DNA of 64,000 nucleotides from Climacium dendroides (GCA_950106755.1 OX467082.1:50114588-50178587); one strand, 5' to 3'; shown: positions 45,501-57,530, numbered from the stretch's first letter. Made by a program: numbers and translations. The notes: a model not told the origin generated them from the sequence alone.

Positions 45501-45934
45501 ATTAACTTAATATTGAAATTATGAAAAATAAATTTTTTAATGTTAGTGCAATCACTATGCACGGACATGATGTTGTGTAATTATTGCACTAACTTTATAT
45601 GTCTTAAGTAAGTACTAATGATGCACAAAGTAAGTCACCCATCACTAAACCATTGAAGTTGTAAGTTTCTAATCATGCTTAGTCATAGTGCGACTTCAAC
45701 ACTTTAAATTCAAATATGAATGAGACGCCTATACCACACTGTAATCATGAATGACAATATTGTATTGTAAAAATATTTTCAAATGAATGAATGTAATATG
45801 AAAGTTGTACACAGCGATAATCATGCAATTATTACTGACATTTCATGATAGGGAAATTTTGTGATGAAGGCAAAATTGCTTTGACTTTAAATTGAAACTA
45901 GATTTGCAAAAATAATGTCATAGATTTTAAAAAT

Positions 45935-46170
45935 ACAAAAATTTCAAAAAACCACCCTATCAAGATAAACTCATTTCAAATCCATTTCAACAAATTTTAC
46001 TCAAAAAATGATAATATTTTGCTTGTAATCAAATTTAGAAGGAATTTGGAAGTTTTCCTTTCAAAAGTTATAAAAAAAATATTGGTGATAGCATGGATGA
46101 ATCTAACCTACAAATGAAATCTAAAATCTCAAAATCTAAAACTTTTATTTGTTCATGAATTCCAAAATAT
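45935..46170 (-). repeat. Dispersed repeat, inverted copy of 5855-6115
   Basis: Read on the minus strand this matches 5855-6115 over most of its length (AAATTTGATTACAAGCAAAA against AAATTTGATTATAGGCAAAA, for instance). No coding capacity. The pair is about 40 kb apart. Confidence 0.65.
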
Positions 46171-47810
46171 TCTTTCAAATAGTGCTTTCCGATGATTTTT
46201 TTCAAACCATTAATTCTAAAAAGGTCAACATTCTCTATGTTTAGGAATTGGAGATGGAACTAGTTGTTGTAGAAATGACGATCTTTATGGGATATGTAAT
46301 GTGAAGTAGAGCCTTATTATGCAAAAAACATGCCAAACCATGGGAGTGGCGAGTATGTTATTTTCATGATAAAGCTCTACTTTACTTTCATGTCATTGAA
46401 CATAATTGTTTTAGTCTTAGTCAATGGTTGAATCTTTATTAGTTACAACCTAAGAAAAGGATACCAGAATGTCAATGGAGCCTAGCTTTTTTTTAAAACA
46501 CATAGATAATTCCCATTGAATTGATTCTATCTTACAAATGGGAGTTGGTGGAGAGGCTTGTAATGTACTAAACTTGAGGCTATTTTAGACCTTGATTGAG
46601 CATGATTGAAGAAGATTCTAAAATTATGTTCCAAAGCATGCAAGTAGAACTTATTTATGATATAACACCTCTCACTATTCACCACTACTATATTTGAACA
46701 TGTTAGTTCTCATAACAAGGCTCTATTTTCACACTCCATACCATTAACCATACTCTATATATCCAATATTGGATTGCCAAGTCTACAAAGATTACCTCCA
46801 TGTGATAATATGTTAAGCTATCATTAGCAATTCAGGCTAATTATTCTAATTGAAAGTGAACCTAGATTTTTTTTATCTCATTTATTTCAAGCCATGCAAA
46901 AGGGATAATTGCTGGAAGGATGAAGCTATTTACATCCATGGAAGTGGATGAAAATATGAATTTTATAGATTACATTACATTCATTCATTCAAAATCATGT
47001 ACATTCATCCAAAATAGAGTATTAATGTCCCAGATTTGATAGCAAACTAAGATATTTCACCCAAGATTCCCCCCCCCCCAAATCATCGCTTTTCAGAAGA
47101 AGAAAAATTCCTCCCACCCAAACCCTGAATGAACCCTTAGCAGTTATGTGCCTATGTGAGTCATTGGAATGCCCCCCCACCCTTGTTTAAACTTGTGTCT
47201 TCAATATGCAGTCTTCAATAGATTTGACTGCCTTGGAAAGGGGCCTTTGAAAGACTTTGGAGACTTTAGTTTGGAGAGAGCACTGTTTTTGCTTTCAGTG
47301 GACTGGGCTTGTAAGTCCCCTGGGGAACCATCTACATTGAGATGTACGCTCCACAGCCTCCGCTGGATGATTGCTATTCTCGCTTTCGACTGTGCATGTA
47401 ACCTTGGGTTCACTTCAGTTTCTGGCACTGGATTTCCATGTGCTCCAAGGAGATGCTTCAAGTGAGGAGACCTGGACGGAACAACGGAATTCAGGAGTAA
47501 GGTGGTGGGCTCATGAAGGGGGGACCCTCTATGGGCTTTTATGGTCGGCCTTTTTAGGGTCTTGAGATGCATGAAATTATTGGTCTTTATTTTCCACTGG
47601 AAGAGAAATCGATTTGGAACCTAACCCAAGTGGTTTCATGTTTTTTTCAGAGCATTTATGAATTACTTAAGAATTGTCAAAGAATTCTGCCATAAATACC
47701 TATTTATGATCCCTAGGCCTTGCAAAACCCACACACATGTAGTTTGAAAACAAGCACTGTAACATGCAAAAAGTAATAGACAAGATTCCTAAATGCGATC
47801 TGTACTAAAC
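46171..47810. other. Gene-free DNA with one GC-richer patch
   Basis: AT-rich except for 47160-47560, where long overlapping frames occur on both strands (47169-47465 plus and 47201-47572 minus). Neither shows a motif I recognise. Without a family match the patch could be an exon of an unknown gene, an element fragment, or neutral sequence. A run of ten C lies at 47070-47079. Confidence 0.35.
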
Positions 47811-48030
47811 TTAAATCCTAAAGTGCCAAGGCCTATTTTGGGTCAAAAATCACTTAAAACTGTCATTTCTGCTCAATTCATCCGAGGCAACAAAAAAAAT
47901 AGTTTAAAAAAATCTAACCATAGTATCTTGTACTTTACTTGTATGAGATCATGTGGTAAAAATTTCATGAAGTTTGACCATACGGAATAAAAGATATTAA
48001 TATTCAAAATTTGAGTGAATTTTCTTTTTT
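47811..48030 (+). repeat. Fragment related to the 41744-42330 TTAA element
   Basis: TTAAATCCTAAAGTGCCAAGG, then a block of the form ACTTAAAACTGTCATTTCTGC, TATCTTGTAC, GAGATCATGTG, TTTGACCATACGG and AAAGATATTAATATTCAAA follow the order of 41744-41960. The first bases resemble the TTAA-CCC terminus with substitutions. The right terminus is not found. Confidence 0.6.
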
Positions 48031-48624
48031 AATGCACATACATGTTTTTAGAAATGAACCCACATTGGCTCTAATTACGTCCCTATCAAAGTATAAACAA
48101 ATAATTGATAAATGATAAACTGCTCTTTCATCATCAAAGGAACATTGATTATCCATTTACCAACCTCTTAAGGTCCATTTTAAAGCCAGCTAGGGGATAG
48201 TTTGAAGAAGAGGGTCAGAATTCCAGCCACCTAACTTAGCCCATCTTCAACCAATGAGCTTTAAAATCTGGGTATCTAAGCAATGAATAGGAAGTATTGG
48301 CATTTAGTTACAAGCTAGCCAATTTTTTTTTGAAGATTTTTGAATGACATTGAAATGATTAGGATGAGGTTCCGAACAAAATAATAAGGTTTTAGGAAAT
48401 GGGCTGGTTAAGAAAAAAATCCCGATAATTTGGCCATTTGCCCTTAGAGTATGTAGGAAAGTGACTGATTGAAACTTCTCTTTTCCGGTAACTAGCCGAC
48501 CGGGCATATACTTTTTAGGAATTTTTTTAATATATACCTATAAGTCTTATTAGTGACACAATTATGCCTCCTTGTGAATTACTAACTTGCAGTTCTACAC
48601 AAACATACTTTTACTGTTGGTTAA
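48031..48624. other. AT-rich DNA, no gene seen
   Basis: No supported feature. It may include the lost N-terminal part of the hAT-like frame that becomes readable at 48625. Confidence 0.35.
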
Positions 48625-49149
48625 TTGCTAGTCTGGCAAATTGGCATTCCTAGGCATCATGGCAATCTAACACCATCGATGAAGGCCGTCTTGATATTTG
48701 ATCATACAATCACAATCGTCGATGAGTCGGAGACTTTGTTGGCCCATTTTAATGTGGATCGTTTGCATGCAGGTTTCATTCTCCCTACTCTTGTTGATGT
48801 TGCAAAGTGCAAGCGGGAGTTTCTTTCTTTTAAACTACGGTGCACTAGTGAATGGGGGGACAAAAATTTCAGGGACTTATGGGGTATGATCACGTGAAAC
48901 CATTCATTGCAAATCCGCTACCCTAACCTTCTTGTTCTTGCTAAATTGGCTACTGTGCAATGTGTTTCCACAATGACTTGTGAGCATGCTTTTAGTATAC
49001 AGAATCTAATCAAAACTAGAGTGAGAAACAAGTTGGGTAGTAAAAATTTGGAAACAATGCTACGAATTGCATTGGAAGGCCCGGATGATGAGATAGATGA
49101 TGTTCTTTGTGATGCTATCCAACTATGGAAGAATGATAGCAAGTATTGA
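48625..49149 (+). pseudogene. hAT-family transposase remnant (C-terminal dimerisation region)
   Basis: A single frame runs from 48625 to 49149 with one TGA at 48895-48897. The second part reads YPNLLVLAKLATVQCVSTMT, CEHAFSIQNLIKTRVRNKLG and NLETMLRIALEGP. This is the typical pattern of the hAT C-terminal dimerisation domain of ZNF862/KIAA1586-like proteins (a Cys-Glu-(H/R)-(A/G)-Phe-Ser core, then (I/L)KT(K/R)xRN(R/K)L, then LLRI(A/S)xEGP). The DDE catalytic core expected several hundred residues upstream is not readable here. This is a dead, truncated transposase gene, or the last exon of a domesticated one, though the nonsense codon argues against that. Confidence 0.7.
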
Positions 49150-49857
49150 TTTGTATACTCTAACCTTTCTTTGCATTTGAGTGGTGTTGGTGGAAATAGT
49201 ATGAGTCATGCATCTTGTTTATCCAGGGCACTTGAGACTAATGGTAGTGGTTCTTGACTTGTAATAATAACCGTACTAACCAACCTCGAGAAAATACTTG
49301 GGCCCTCTTTTGAATCCTTGTATTTTTCAAAGGCTACATCCTTGGCCCTAGTTTGGTAGGGGCTTGGCCAGATTCAACTCTTGCTAAGGATACTAAAAAA
49401 AATGGGGAGGGAAAGACCCCCCCCCCCAAATGATAAAAAAAATGGAGAGCTAAAAGAATCCCCCAACCAAAACAAAACAGAAAATCGGCTCCATTTTGCA
49501 CATTAAGGAAAATGGTCAAATGGAAATATAGAAATCCGGCAATTTACTGAATGAAATTTCAAAATGGAGGATTCTAACCGAAAAAAAAAATTCTCAGGTT
49601 GACATCCGACTAAAAATGTGAAAACCGAGGCAACCTGAGGAAGCACGAAAATTGTCCACTTTCAATTCAGAAACTTCTCGGACAGTGCATCTGAGTTTTC
49701 AGATGAGTGTATCAAGCATTCAAGCCGCTCCAGTTGAAGATGAGAACATCGAGGAGTTTCATTATATTGGTGGACTTCCATGATGCTGGCTGTAAATAGA
49801 GTATGTGGGCTGAAACACAAATCTGCACCCTACACAAAATAGTGAAATTAAGTTACC
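49150..49857. other. Gene-free DNA
   Basis: A run of C lies near 49417-49426 and A-runs near 49578-49588. No gene or defined repeat was recognised. Confidence 0.4.
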
Positions 49858-50104
49858 TTAACCCCTGAGCGCCTAGCGCAAATTCCAAAAACAAGCTACA
49901 AATTGCCATTCAAGTAGACCCCACCGATTAAAAAATAAGATCCAAGAGACATGACCGTTTAGATTGGAAGAGAGGTAGGGAGGGCATCTTTGGAGAAATT
50001 TGTGGAAGTTTTCACCATACAGCCTAGGACATTATGATGGTCAAATGTCTCATAGTAGGAGGCCACATTTGGGGCGCTGGGGCGCTGGGGCGCTCAGGGG
50101 TTAA
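49858..50104. mobile_element. TTAA-flanked short MITE with CCCCTGAGCGCC ends
   Basis: TTAACCCCTGAGCGCC at the left pairs with GGCGCTCAGGGGTTAA at the right, 16 of 16 bases. TTAA at both ends fits a piggyBac-type target duplication. The right subterminal region has three tandem GGGGCGCT units (50071-50094). At 247 bp it is far too small to encode a transposase. Confidence 0.7.
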
Positions 50105-52090
50105 CAATTAGGTTGCCTTACTCAAGAAAGTTACCTCATGACTCACCACTTCTCTAGATGGAGGTACAAGCAATTCTCTAAACCTGAGCCATGAATCAGT
50201 GCACCAACCCATGTAACACACATGGTTTCTACATTTCTATGTTCTTCTACAGAAAATGTATATATTTATATAATGTAGAATGTTGAGAAATTAGTGTAGG
50301 ACAACCTAATTTCACTATTTAGTGTAGCTAACTTCTTAGTTTGTAATTTTAGAGCTTTGTAGAGATGCATGGCACAATATTTGGCGCCTAGAATAGTGCC
50401 AATTATTGACAATCGGTGCCAAGTTGAGATCCCTTTTTTTTAATTGTCATTGCCATTGAGTGGATAGTGAGGATTTTCACTCATTTTCAATCTGAAAAAT
50501 TCTTGAGATTAATTTTCACATTAAATTTCTACACACACTCCCACTTCCTTCAGTTACTTGTATTTTTTTTCTAGACAAACCCCCTTGCAATTGATATGGG
50601 ATTATGTGATTCCCATATGTATTTATAACCAATATCTGTAATTTGTATGTACATATTCAATATCCCCCCTCAAAACCCTAATGGCTTGATCAAGGAAGGA
50701 GCCATGATTAGGGAATTGAAGGAGACAGCTAGGATTTTGGGAGAACTTGTTTTCAATTTTTGTTTAGATTGACAATAGGAGAGGTGCTTATTTGTTTTGA
50801 TTTCCACTTATCAACGGTGGAGGATTTTCTTGGAGGGGAGGAGGAGACCGAACTACGTGATCGTGTAATCACAATAGATAGTAATAGATATGACAGTGAG
50901 GGAGTTTTGTAGGAGTGCAAGAGAAGGAAAGAGAGTCTCTACTTGATCAATCACCAAGCAAAGATTATTCTCAAGGAGATGGAGGAGAAACCAATGGTCA
51001 ATGGATGACAGAGTTTCAAGAAATGGGTGCTTCTCTGATACTTGATTGCACCGGTCCTTGTTTCTAAAGCTCCATGCACTTGGATGTATTAGATAATTGA
51101 TGAGCCGCACTAGTAACAAATAGTTATTGTATATAATTGGTTGTACATTTCTCAATCACAACCTTTGATTTTTGTAATCCAAGGGTGTAGGAAGCAAGTT
51201 CAAAGGAAAGAAGGTTATGAGAAGCAAGTTGAAAAGAAAGAAGGTTATGAGTCGCAACATGGCAATGGTAATGGGTTGCCAATAGGATAGTGCCACGTTA
51301 GTGTTGTAAAGTCAACAACCGGTTATGTCACAATTTTGGTGTTTTGAAACACAACATTTTGATCAACAAATATGACTCTTCAATTAATGAAATAAGGAAT
51401 CAAGATTTTGGTTAAACGAGATCCTCTAACACAATAAATTATTATGAAAGAATATCCTAATTACCCCAAATGAGGGTTTTCCATTTTAGATGTTTAGAAC
51501 AGGAAAAGATTCCCACCATTTTATATAAAATTTCATATTTTTTTTAGTTTTGGCAAGTTTAGGACTTTTCCTAGTTCTCGGATTGGTTTTGAATTGCAGA
51601 AGTGACACTTGAAAGCTCTAAACTTCAAAGGTATGGCCATTGATGGAGGTGAGTGTCCCATTTCAACCCTGTGCCTCAAACCACAGTAGGCACTCGCTGG
51701 TTCCAAATGGAGAGTGGTATGTGCCAACTGGAAACTTATTAATGACGGAATGTGACCATACATTTGTACACAATTTGCTGCCCCAATGATGGGAAACTGC
51801 CAATTCAATCAATATCATCACTGAAGTAGTTCCAACGTGACAGGGGTCTGGGGGCTTCCATGGGACCATGGTGCTTATCTCACTTAATAGTCACTAACTT
51901 TCAACTCGGAGCTTGGCGCTGATTTCGTCACTTGGAGCATGAAATTGGAGCAAACAAATAGAAATCTGGCAGCAAATTTTTGAATTCACTAGACAAAATA
52001 ATAATACATGTGTTGAAGTACTACGGAAGAAAATCTTTAAACATCAAAGATTATGGAGGATCTTCCTTTACTTGTGCTCTTGCAACTATT
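50105..52090. other. Gene-free DNA
   Basis: Mostly AT-rich. The frames 50853-51155 (minus) and 51533-51869 (minus) were examined and show no recognisable domain. A short duplication, GAAGCAAGTT(C/G)AAA then GGAAAGAAGGTTATGAG or AGAAAGAAGGTTATGAG, occurs at 51191-51250. No LTR or terminal repeat could be defined. Confidence 0.4.
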
Positions 52091-52478
52091 TTAACCCATT
52101 AAGGACTGGTCAATCACTTTAGGGGCAAAATTGATACTTTTTCATTGGTAGTTAGAGTTTTAGAATGAATTTGGATATGAACAAAAGGGGACAGGTGTGG
52201 GGAATTGGGAACAAAATGCATTGGGACAAGAATCAAGACAATTTGTGCTAGTATGTGGTTTGGGGGGTGAAAAACAAATGAAATACTAGTTGAAAATACA
52301 AAAATCAATGCAAAATTTATCATGCATTTATTGCAGAGCCCAACCATTCATGCCAATTCTATTGGTACAGTCACATTTTTGGAATGCATCATGGTTTGGT
52401 ATTTTATTCTATGTTTAGCTTAAGGCCAAAAAATATCTTGCTTGCCCCAAAAATCAACCACAGTCTTTAATGGGTTAA
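52091..52478. mobile_element. TTAA-flanked MITE with CCCATTAAGGACTG ends
   Basis: The left end TTAACCCATTAAGGACTG pairs with the right end CAGTCTTTAATGGGTTAA, 17 of 18 bases. Both ends are TTAA, and the termini begin CCC as in the other elements of this type. The element is 388 bp with no coding frame other than a chance minus-strand one at 52114-52347. Confidence 0.65.
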
Positions 52479-54390
52479 TCTTTTGGTGTTCTACCTTCTT
52501 TGAATTTACTCTACTCTTGATTTGATTGTGGTAACTAAGGTGCACTAACTAACTTTGAGTCTATACACTCTTGGTTAATTAAATATCTTTGAAATAATTG
52601 AGTTTCCAAACCAAATATTACGCACATCACTTTTTAAATCAAAGCCCTACTCCATCCAATGAAAGCATGATCTAAGTTAGCTTTGCACAAGAATTGAAAA
52701 ATACAATTAGATGAAGAAAATTAGTGACAAAAAGTAGCTAGAAGAAGCTTGCATAGATCCAAATTATACAAATGTCTACAAAAGTGTAAGTCTCTTAAAA
52801 TTCTCTATTTTCTCTGAGATTTTCTCTTAGATGATGATTGGCATGGAATGGTGATTTGGTACTTAAATAGACACTTCCCTCTAGGTTCTTCAACTCTTTT
52901 CATTGGTTTGGTTTGAGAGCCTCTTGTTATAGAGTCACTTGCCTTATTTGTGTGTTACACTTCCATGGGTACTTCCGCCATTAAATATTGGCCTTGAGAA
53001 CCAAGAGCAATTCTCAACTATACTAGCTAAATTCTTCTAAGTCAAGATCACACAATTTGGCCAAGTTATAAAAAAGATCACATTGACATTGTGAGCTTTT
53101 AATTTTTTTTTATTCCTTGTCAAATTGTCATTGACATAGAATTATGACATTTCAATTGAAGCAATAGCACGATCTTATACAATCTAATGTTATGAAATTG
53201 CAACAACATGACTTCTAGGTCTTCTACTTTGGCTTTGTAAATCCTGCAAACCATAAGGCACTTGTCACAAGTTTTAGGATTCTAAGTGCTTTTTTTATTG
53301 TTGTATAAATTGAGATAAATTAGCCCTTGTTTTCAAAGCTTCATGCAATTGAGTGCCAATATTTGGGCACTTAGAATTGCATCAAAGAAACAAAATTGGT
53401 GTTAAAGCTCAAATTACAAAGATTGCTATAATACTAAAATTTGAAGTTTGGGACATGCATTGATGTTATGAAATTAACATTCTTTGTGTTTCACTTGAAT
53501 GTCAATTTGGGCACTTGAAACAAACCATATTAATGAATATGAGTATATGACCATCTTTTCAATCAATTGACCTTTTGAATGAGAAGCAATTCAAAAATTT
53601 ATTGTCTAGTGAAAAGATAAGAAACAACAATTTTGCTTAATTTGCATAAATTCACAACTTTGGCAATTTTCAAGATGGGCAATTGGAAACATCTATTTTA
53701 TATCATAGGATATATTGTAGCTTGGTATCTTTGTGGGTTGTATTTATTTATCATCTTACTTGTGATTTTTTTGTGATCACCCAACTCAAGATAATTATAC
53801 ATGGTATTTCTTTCTATAAGTGTTTCTTTTACTATTGAAAGTCATTAAAGGAATTTTTTGTTATTTAGAAATACTAGATAGTTATTTCTAAACATTTCAA
53901 CGCTTTTTTAGAAAGCATGCAAAGGATTAAATCTTGAAGGAGAATTTTGGTTTGAAGGCTTTAAAAACAAGTCTCTTGGAATTTTTTTAGCACTTTCTTC
54001 TAGAATTTAGTGAATTAGGGGACAAAAATAAAGTGCTAAAGAGTATTGGAATTGTTTTCTTAATTTTCAATTAAGATCGTATGACCAAAATGCACTTTCA
54101 ACAATTTCTCAAAACATAGTTACCATTATTATAGTAGGTGGAAACTTCTTTGAGGCACTTCACTACTCTCATGCATGGACATTTGTGGTTGGAAATTTCT
54201 TAAGAATTTTAATCCTTAAGATTGGTGTAAAGTAGAAAAGTAAGACAACAATACACTTGCCCAAATTAAAATTCTTAAGAGGCTTCCAACTTTTAAAACT
54301 AGAGAGTGGCAAAATTTTGACTCTTTAAGTGATTGAGAAGTTGTTGGAAATGTGTCCCGGTCATAGGATTGTAAATTAAAAGTAAGAAAA
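52479..54390. other. AT-rich intergenic DNA
   Basis: No gene or defined repeat was recognised in this stretch. Confidence 0.4.
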
Positions 54391-54684
54391 CACTACTAGA
54401 AAATGCATGTTTTATGATTGCAAAATATAACTGCAATGAGTCAAAAAATCTCAAAATATGACTCACTCCAAAATCACTGAAGATGATTCGGAAGATGACT
54501 AGGTTCAATCATTACCGACGAGTAATCATATTAGCAATCATATACATTGGGGAGTATAATTAGCCATATTTAACCATTTTTGCCAACATGGCATATATGT
54601 TGATTGTTCTTTGAAGTTTGACTTTCTCTTGAGCTACCAAGGAAGAAGGAAACAAAACCTACGTGGCATATGAATCCATATAGT

Positions 54685-54986
54685 CATATTTTTGGTTGAT
54701 GTAGAATATGACTATGGTGAATCATATTTTGATTGATATGGAATATGACTACAATGAATCATATTTTTGACTAATATGAAATATGACTATAGTAAATCAT
54801 ATTTTAGCTAACATGGCATATGATTTTGTACAATCATATTTTTTGTTGATGTAGAATATGACTCTTGTAAGTCATATTTTTTACTAATGTGAAATATGAC
54901 TCTCTCAAGTCATATTTTTGAATGATGGGAAATATGATTCTTGTGAATTATATTTTTTATTAATGTGAAATATGACTTTTATGAGT
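54685..54986 (+). repeat. 38-bp minisatellite inside the CACTA element, eight units
   Basis: Eight units of 37-38 bp each begin CATATTTTT and contain AATATGACT followed by a variable 7-9 bp and the next (A/G)(A/G)(A/G)T-CATATT. Each junction thus forms a small imperfect palindrome ATATGACTnnnnnnAGTCATAT. This is the main cluster of the subterminal motif of the element. Confidence 0.85.
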
Positions 54987-55836
54987 CATATCTATGTTTG
55001 ATGTGGTAGTTTATGTGGATGTGATTGGTAATTTATAATTGATTGCAATCATGTTTTTAAAAGCGCAAAGGCACCTTTTGGCATGCATAACTATGAGCAT
55101 TATATGACTGCAAGAGACAATTATGCAAGAAAAAATGTTACTTTCTTCAATGACATTTATTAGTCACCAATACAAAACATATATATTATAATGAAGCATT
55201 TAGACAAGCCAATAGGATTTTTTTTTATAATAGTGTGAAAATGATTTTGTTGGGTTGTAAATAGCTTTCAGTTCTAGCTTTTCATGTTTGCATATACAAT
55301 TTTTAGAAATGGGAGGTTAATTTTGAGTGAATGAACAACAAAGTTCAACCTTCAAAAATATACAACAATAAAAAATATGTAGCACAAGTTTAAAGTAGAA
55401 AGAATAACAATGATAATGGAGTGAAAAAGAAGGAAAAAGTAGTAAGTGTTAAGAGATAACAAGTAAGAGTTAAGATGCAATAAAGAGCTACAACTAAAAG
55501 ACAACAAGAAACAACAAGAAATGAGGGTTAAAATACAACAACAAGAAAACAAAAATCAAGAATTAAAAGTCAAGAAAAAGAAAGAGTTTTGATACAATAT
55601 GAAAAAAAAATTTGATGCAGTAAGAAGAAACAAGAAGTATGAATTAAAGAAGAAGAAAGAAGAAGAAAGAATTTTGATGCAACAACAAGAAACAAGAAGC
55701 ATGAATTAAAAAACAAGAAGAAACAAGAATTAAACTATGAACTAAAGAGTAACAGAAAACAACAATTAAGAAGCAAAAATGAAGCAACAAGAAATAAAAG
55801 GTAAGAAACAACACAAAGCAGGGAAAAAGACAAAAG

Positions 55837-56036
55837 AAGTGGTGGCTAGGATTTCAAAATCTTAAAAAAAATCCTAAAGAAGTGGCGGCTAGGGTTTTCA
55901 AAACCCTAAAAAAGTAGCGGCTAGGATTTTAAAATCTTAAAAAAGTAGCGGCCAGGGTTTTCAAAACCCTAAAAAAGTGGCGGCTAGGGTTTTTAAATCC
56001 TAGAAAAGTAGTGGCTAGGATTTCAATATCCTAAAA
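55837..56036 (+). repeat. About 32-bp minisatellite with telobox-like AAACCCTA palindromes, six units
   Basis: Units follow AAGT(G/A)(G/C/T)... GGCTAGG(G/A)TTTT then AAAACCCTAAAA. Two units have AGGGTTTTCAAAACCCT, a perfect palindrome, and the others diverge to AGGATTTTAAAATCTT or AGGATTTCAATATCCT. AAACCCTA equals the plant telobox word, probably by coincidence. Confidence 0.8.
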
Positions 56037-56446
56037 TAATAGTTTGACCATATTTTTTGGGGATTGATAATATTTTTAAGGGCTGGACCAAAAAATATAA
56101 TTGGAAATATAATTGAACCAAAATATGACTAGAAATATAACTCAATCAAAATATGACTAGACGTTTTTTCAATAATTTTCTTGCCAAATTTACTTTGGGC
56201 TGCCCAAAATAAAAAATGTAATCACTATGGAGATATGACCACAAAATATGACTCAAAAAATATGATTGTGAAATATGTCTTCACGTCCCCGAATATGTTT
56301 CCTATGGTTCCTTATGAAGTATTTGGCATTCCTAATGAGTGTATACTATACACTCATTAAGTACAAGGTCAAAATATGACTGCGACTAGTCGCAATCATC
56401 TTCAGTCATATTCTTATAGTCATAAAATGTACATTTTCTAGTAGTG

Positions 56447-56964
56447 AAACAATTGCTAAACTTTCAATGTTGCACTTATGTCTCTAAACTCACTAAGTTC
56501 TTTCAAAGAAAGTGTAGAATTTTTTTCAAGTCTCTCAACCAAATTTGTCTATCAACCTTTCTTCCTATGTGATCTTTCCAAACAAAAAGAAGTGTTGAAA
56601 CTCTTTCAAATAACCTTTTGTTGTTCTATAAAAAATAAAAGTTCTTGGAATGTCTTTCAATAGCAAAAGAGACACCATGTAGAGAATAATACTATACAAC
56701 ATCCTCTTGGTGATTACAAGCAAAATGACAAATCCCATGACAAGCAAGCACAAACCCCCAAACATATTGAGTTATGATATATAATAAATAATAAGGATTT
56801 AGGAATTTTTGACCTCCAATTTAGTTTAAAAGTGTAGAATTTGTGGCAAGGCAACAAATTACTAATAAAAAAATTTCTATTGGAACAAATTTTAAGTATT
56901 ACTTTGTTTCCAAGAGCCTGATTTGAAAGGGATAGAGAAGGGGTAGGTAAATTAATGCCAAGTG
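56447..56964. other. Gene-free DNA
   Basis: No supported gene. The minus-strand frame 56565-56765 is hydrophobic but isolated, and I do not call it. Confidence 0.4.
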
Positions 56965-57275
56965 TTAAGATAAGAGGTCTATAAATTGCTCATTAAAGAG
57001 CTAAAACTAAATTTTGGAGAGTTGAAACTTTGTGAAATATTTTTCAGTAAATTTTTTCTTGAAAGACAAATGGAATTGACATCTAACCCAAGTCATTTCA
57101 TTTTTTTGGAATTAGTTATGAAATTTTGAAGTTGAAATGACATAGGACTCTAAAATTGCCTAACTTCTGAAATCTACACTTTTTATACATTGCTGAAATT
57201 TACAAAAAGCAACATGTACAAATAGTGTACATTTCAAGAGGTGAGCCTATGCACTTTTACAACCTCGTACCTTAA
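56965..57275. mobile_element. MITE with (C/T)TAAGGTAGGAGG-type ends, copy 3 (diverged)
   Basis: TTAAGATAAGAGGTCT at the left corresponds to the family left end, and AACCTCGTACCTTAA at the right to its inverted end, both with substitutions. The interior contains TTTTTCAGTAAATTTTTTCT, then GAAAGACAAA, and AAAAAGCAACATGTAC, shared with the copies at 42700-43117 and 43916-44238. Confidence 0.55.
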
Positions 57276-57530
57276 TGTAAATTAGTGTGGAAAACAAAAA
57301 TAGTGGGAGGCGACGTCAAGGGCGAACGAAGTCCACAATGCCTTATGACAGCCGAAGCAGTCGACGCGGCAGGTGGTCGACTCCAGCAGCGCGGGTCTCG
57401 TCGAGTCGTCGTCACGCCCTTCCCCCTTCACTCAGACGTCGGAGATCGCGGTCCCCCAATTCTTCGTCACAGTTCCTGTCCTCCTCACCAATGACCTCCC
57501 TCTACGATCGCTGCAGTGTTCCTTCATAGA
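57276..57530. other. Short GC-rich patch flanking the copia LTR
   Basis: 57290-57530 is strikingly GC-rich (GGCGACGTCAAGG, GTCGACTCCAGCAGCGCGGG) between AT-rich elements. Three overlapping plus-strand frames exist, none with a recognisable motif. It may be an exon of an interrupted host gene or a transduced fragment. Confidence 0.3.

Larger units (their letters stand above)
54391..56446. mobile_element. Non-autonomous CACTA (En/Spm-type) transposon
   Basis: The element starts CACTACTAGAAAATGCATGT and ends with a reversed terminus that reads CACTACTAGAAAATGTACAT. The CACTA start and a 3-bp target duplication (AAA at 54388-54390 and 56447-56449) are diagnostic of the CACTA superfamily. It is 2,056 bp. 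Subterminal regions are full of ATATGACT and AGTCATAT words in both orientations, as expected for transposase-binding repeats. The interior holds a 38-bp minisatellite (54685-54986), a purine-rich AAGAAACAAGAAG tract (55590-55740) and a 32-bp minisatellite (55837-56036). No transposase frame is present, so movement would need a helper element. Confidence 0.9.

Noticed and set aside
47169..47572. Overlapping 98- and 123-codon frames on opposite strands
   Set aside because: Neither has a recognisable domain and only one could be real. The region is noted as a GC-richer patch without a gene call.
54685..56036. Regular repeats that resemble a CRISPR array
   Set aside because: The units are contiguous minisatellites without unique spacers, lie inside a CACTA transposon, and the genome is eukaryotic.
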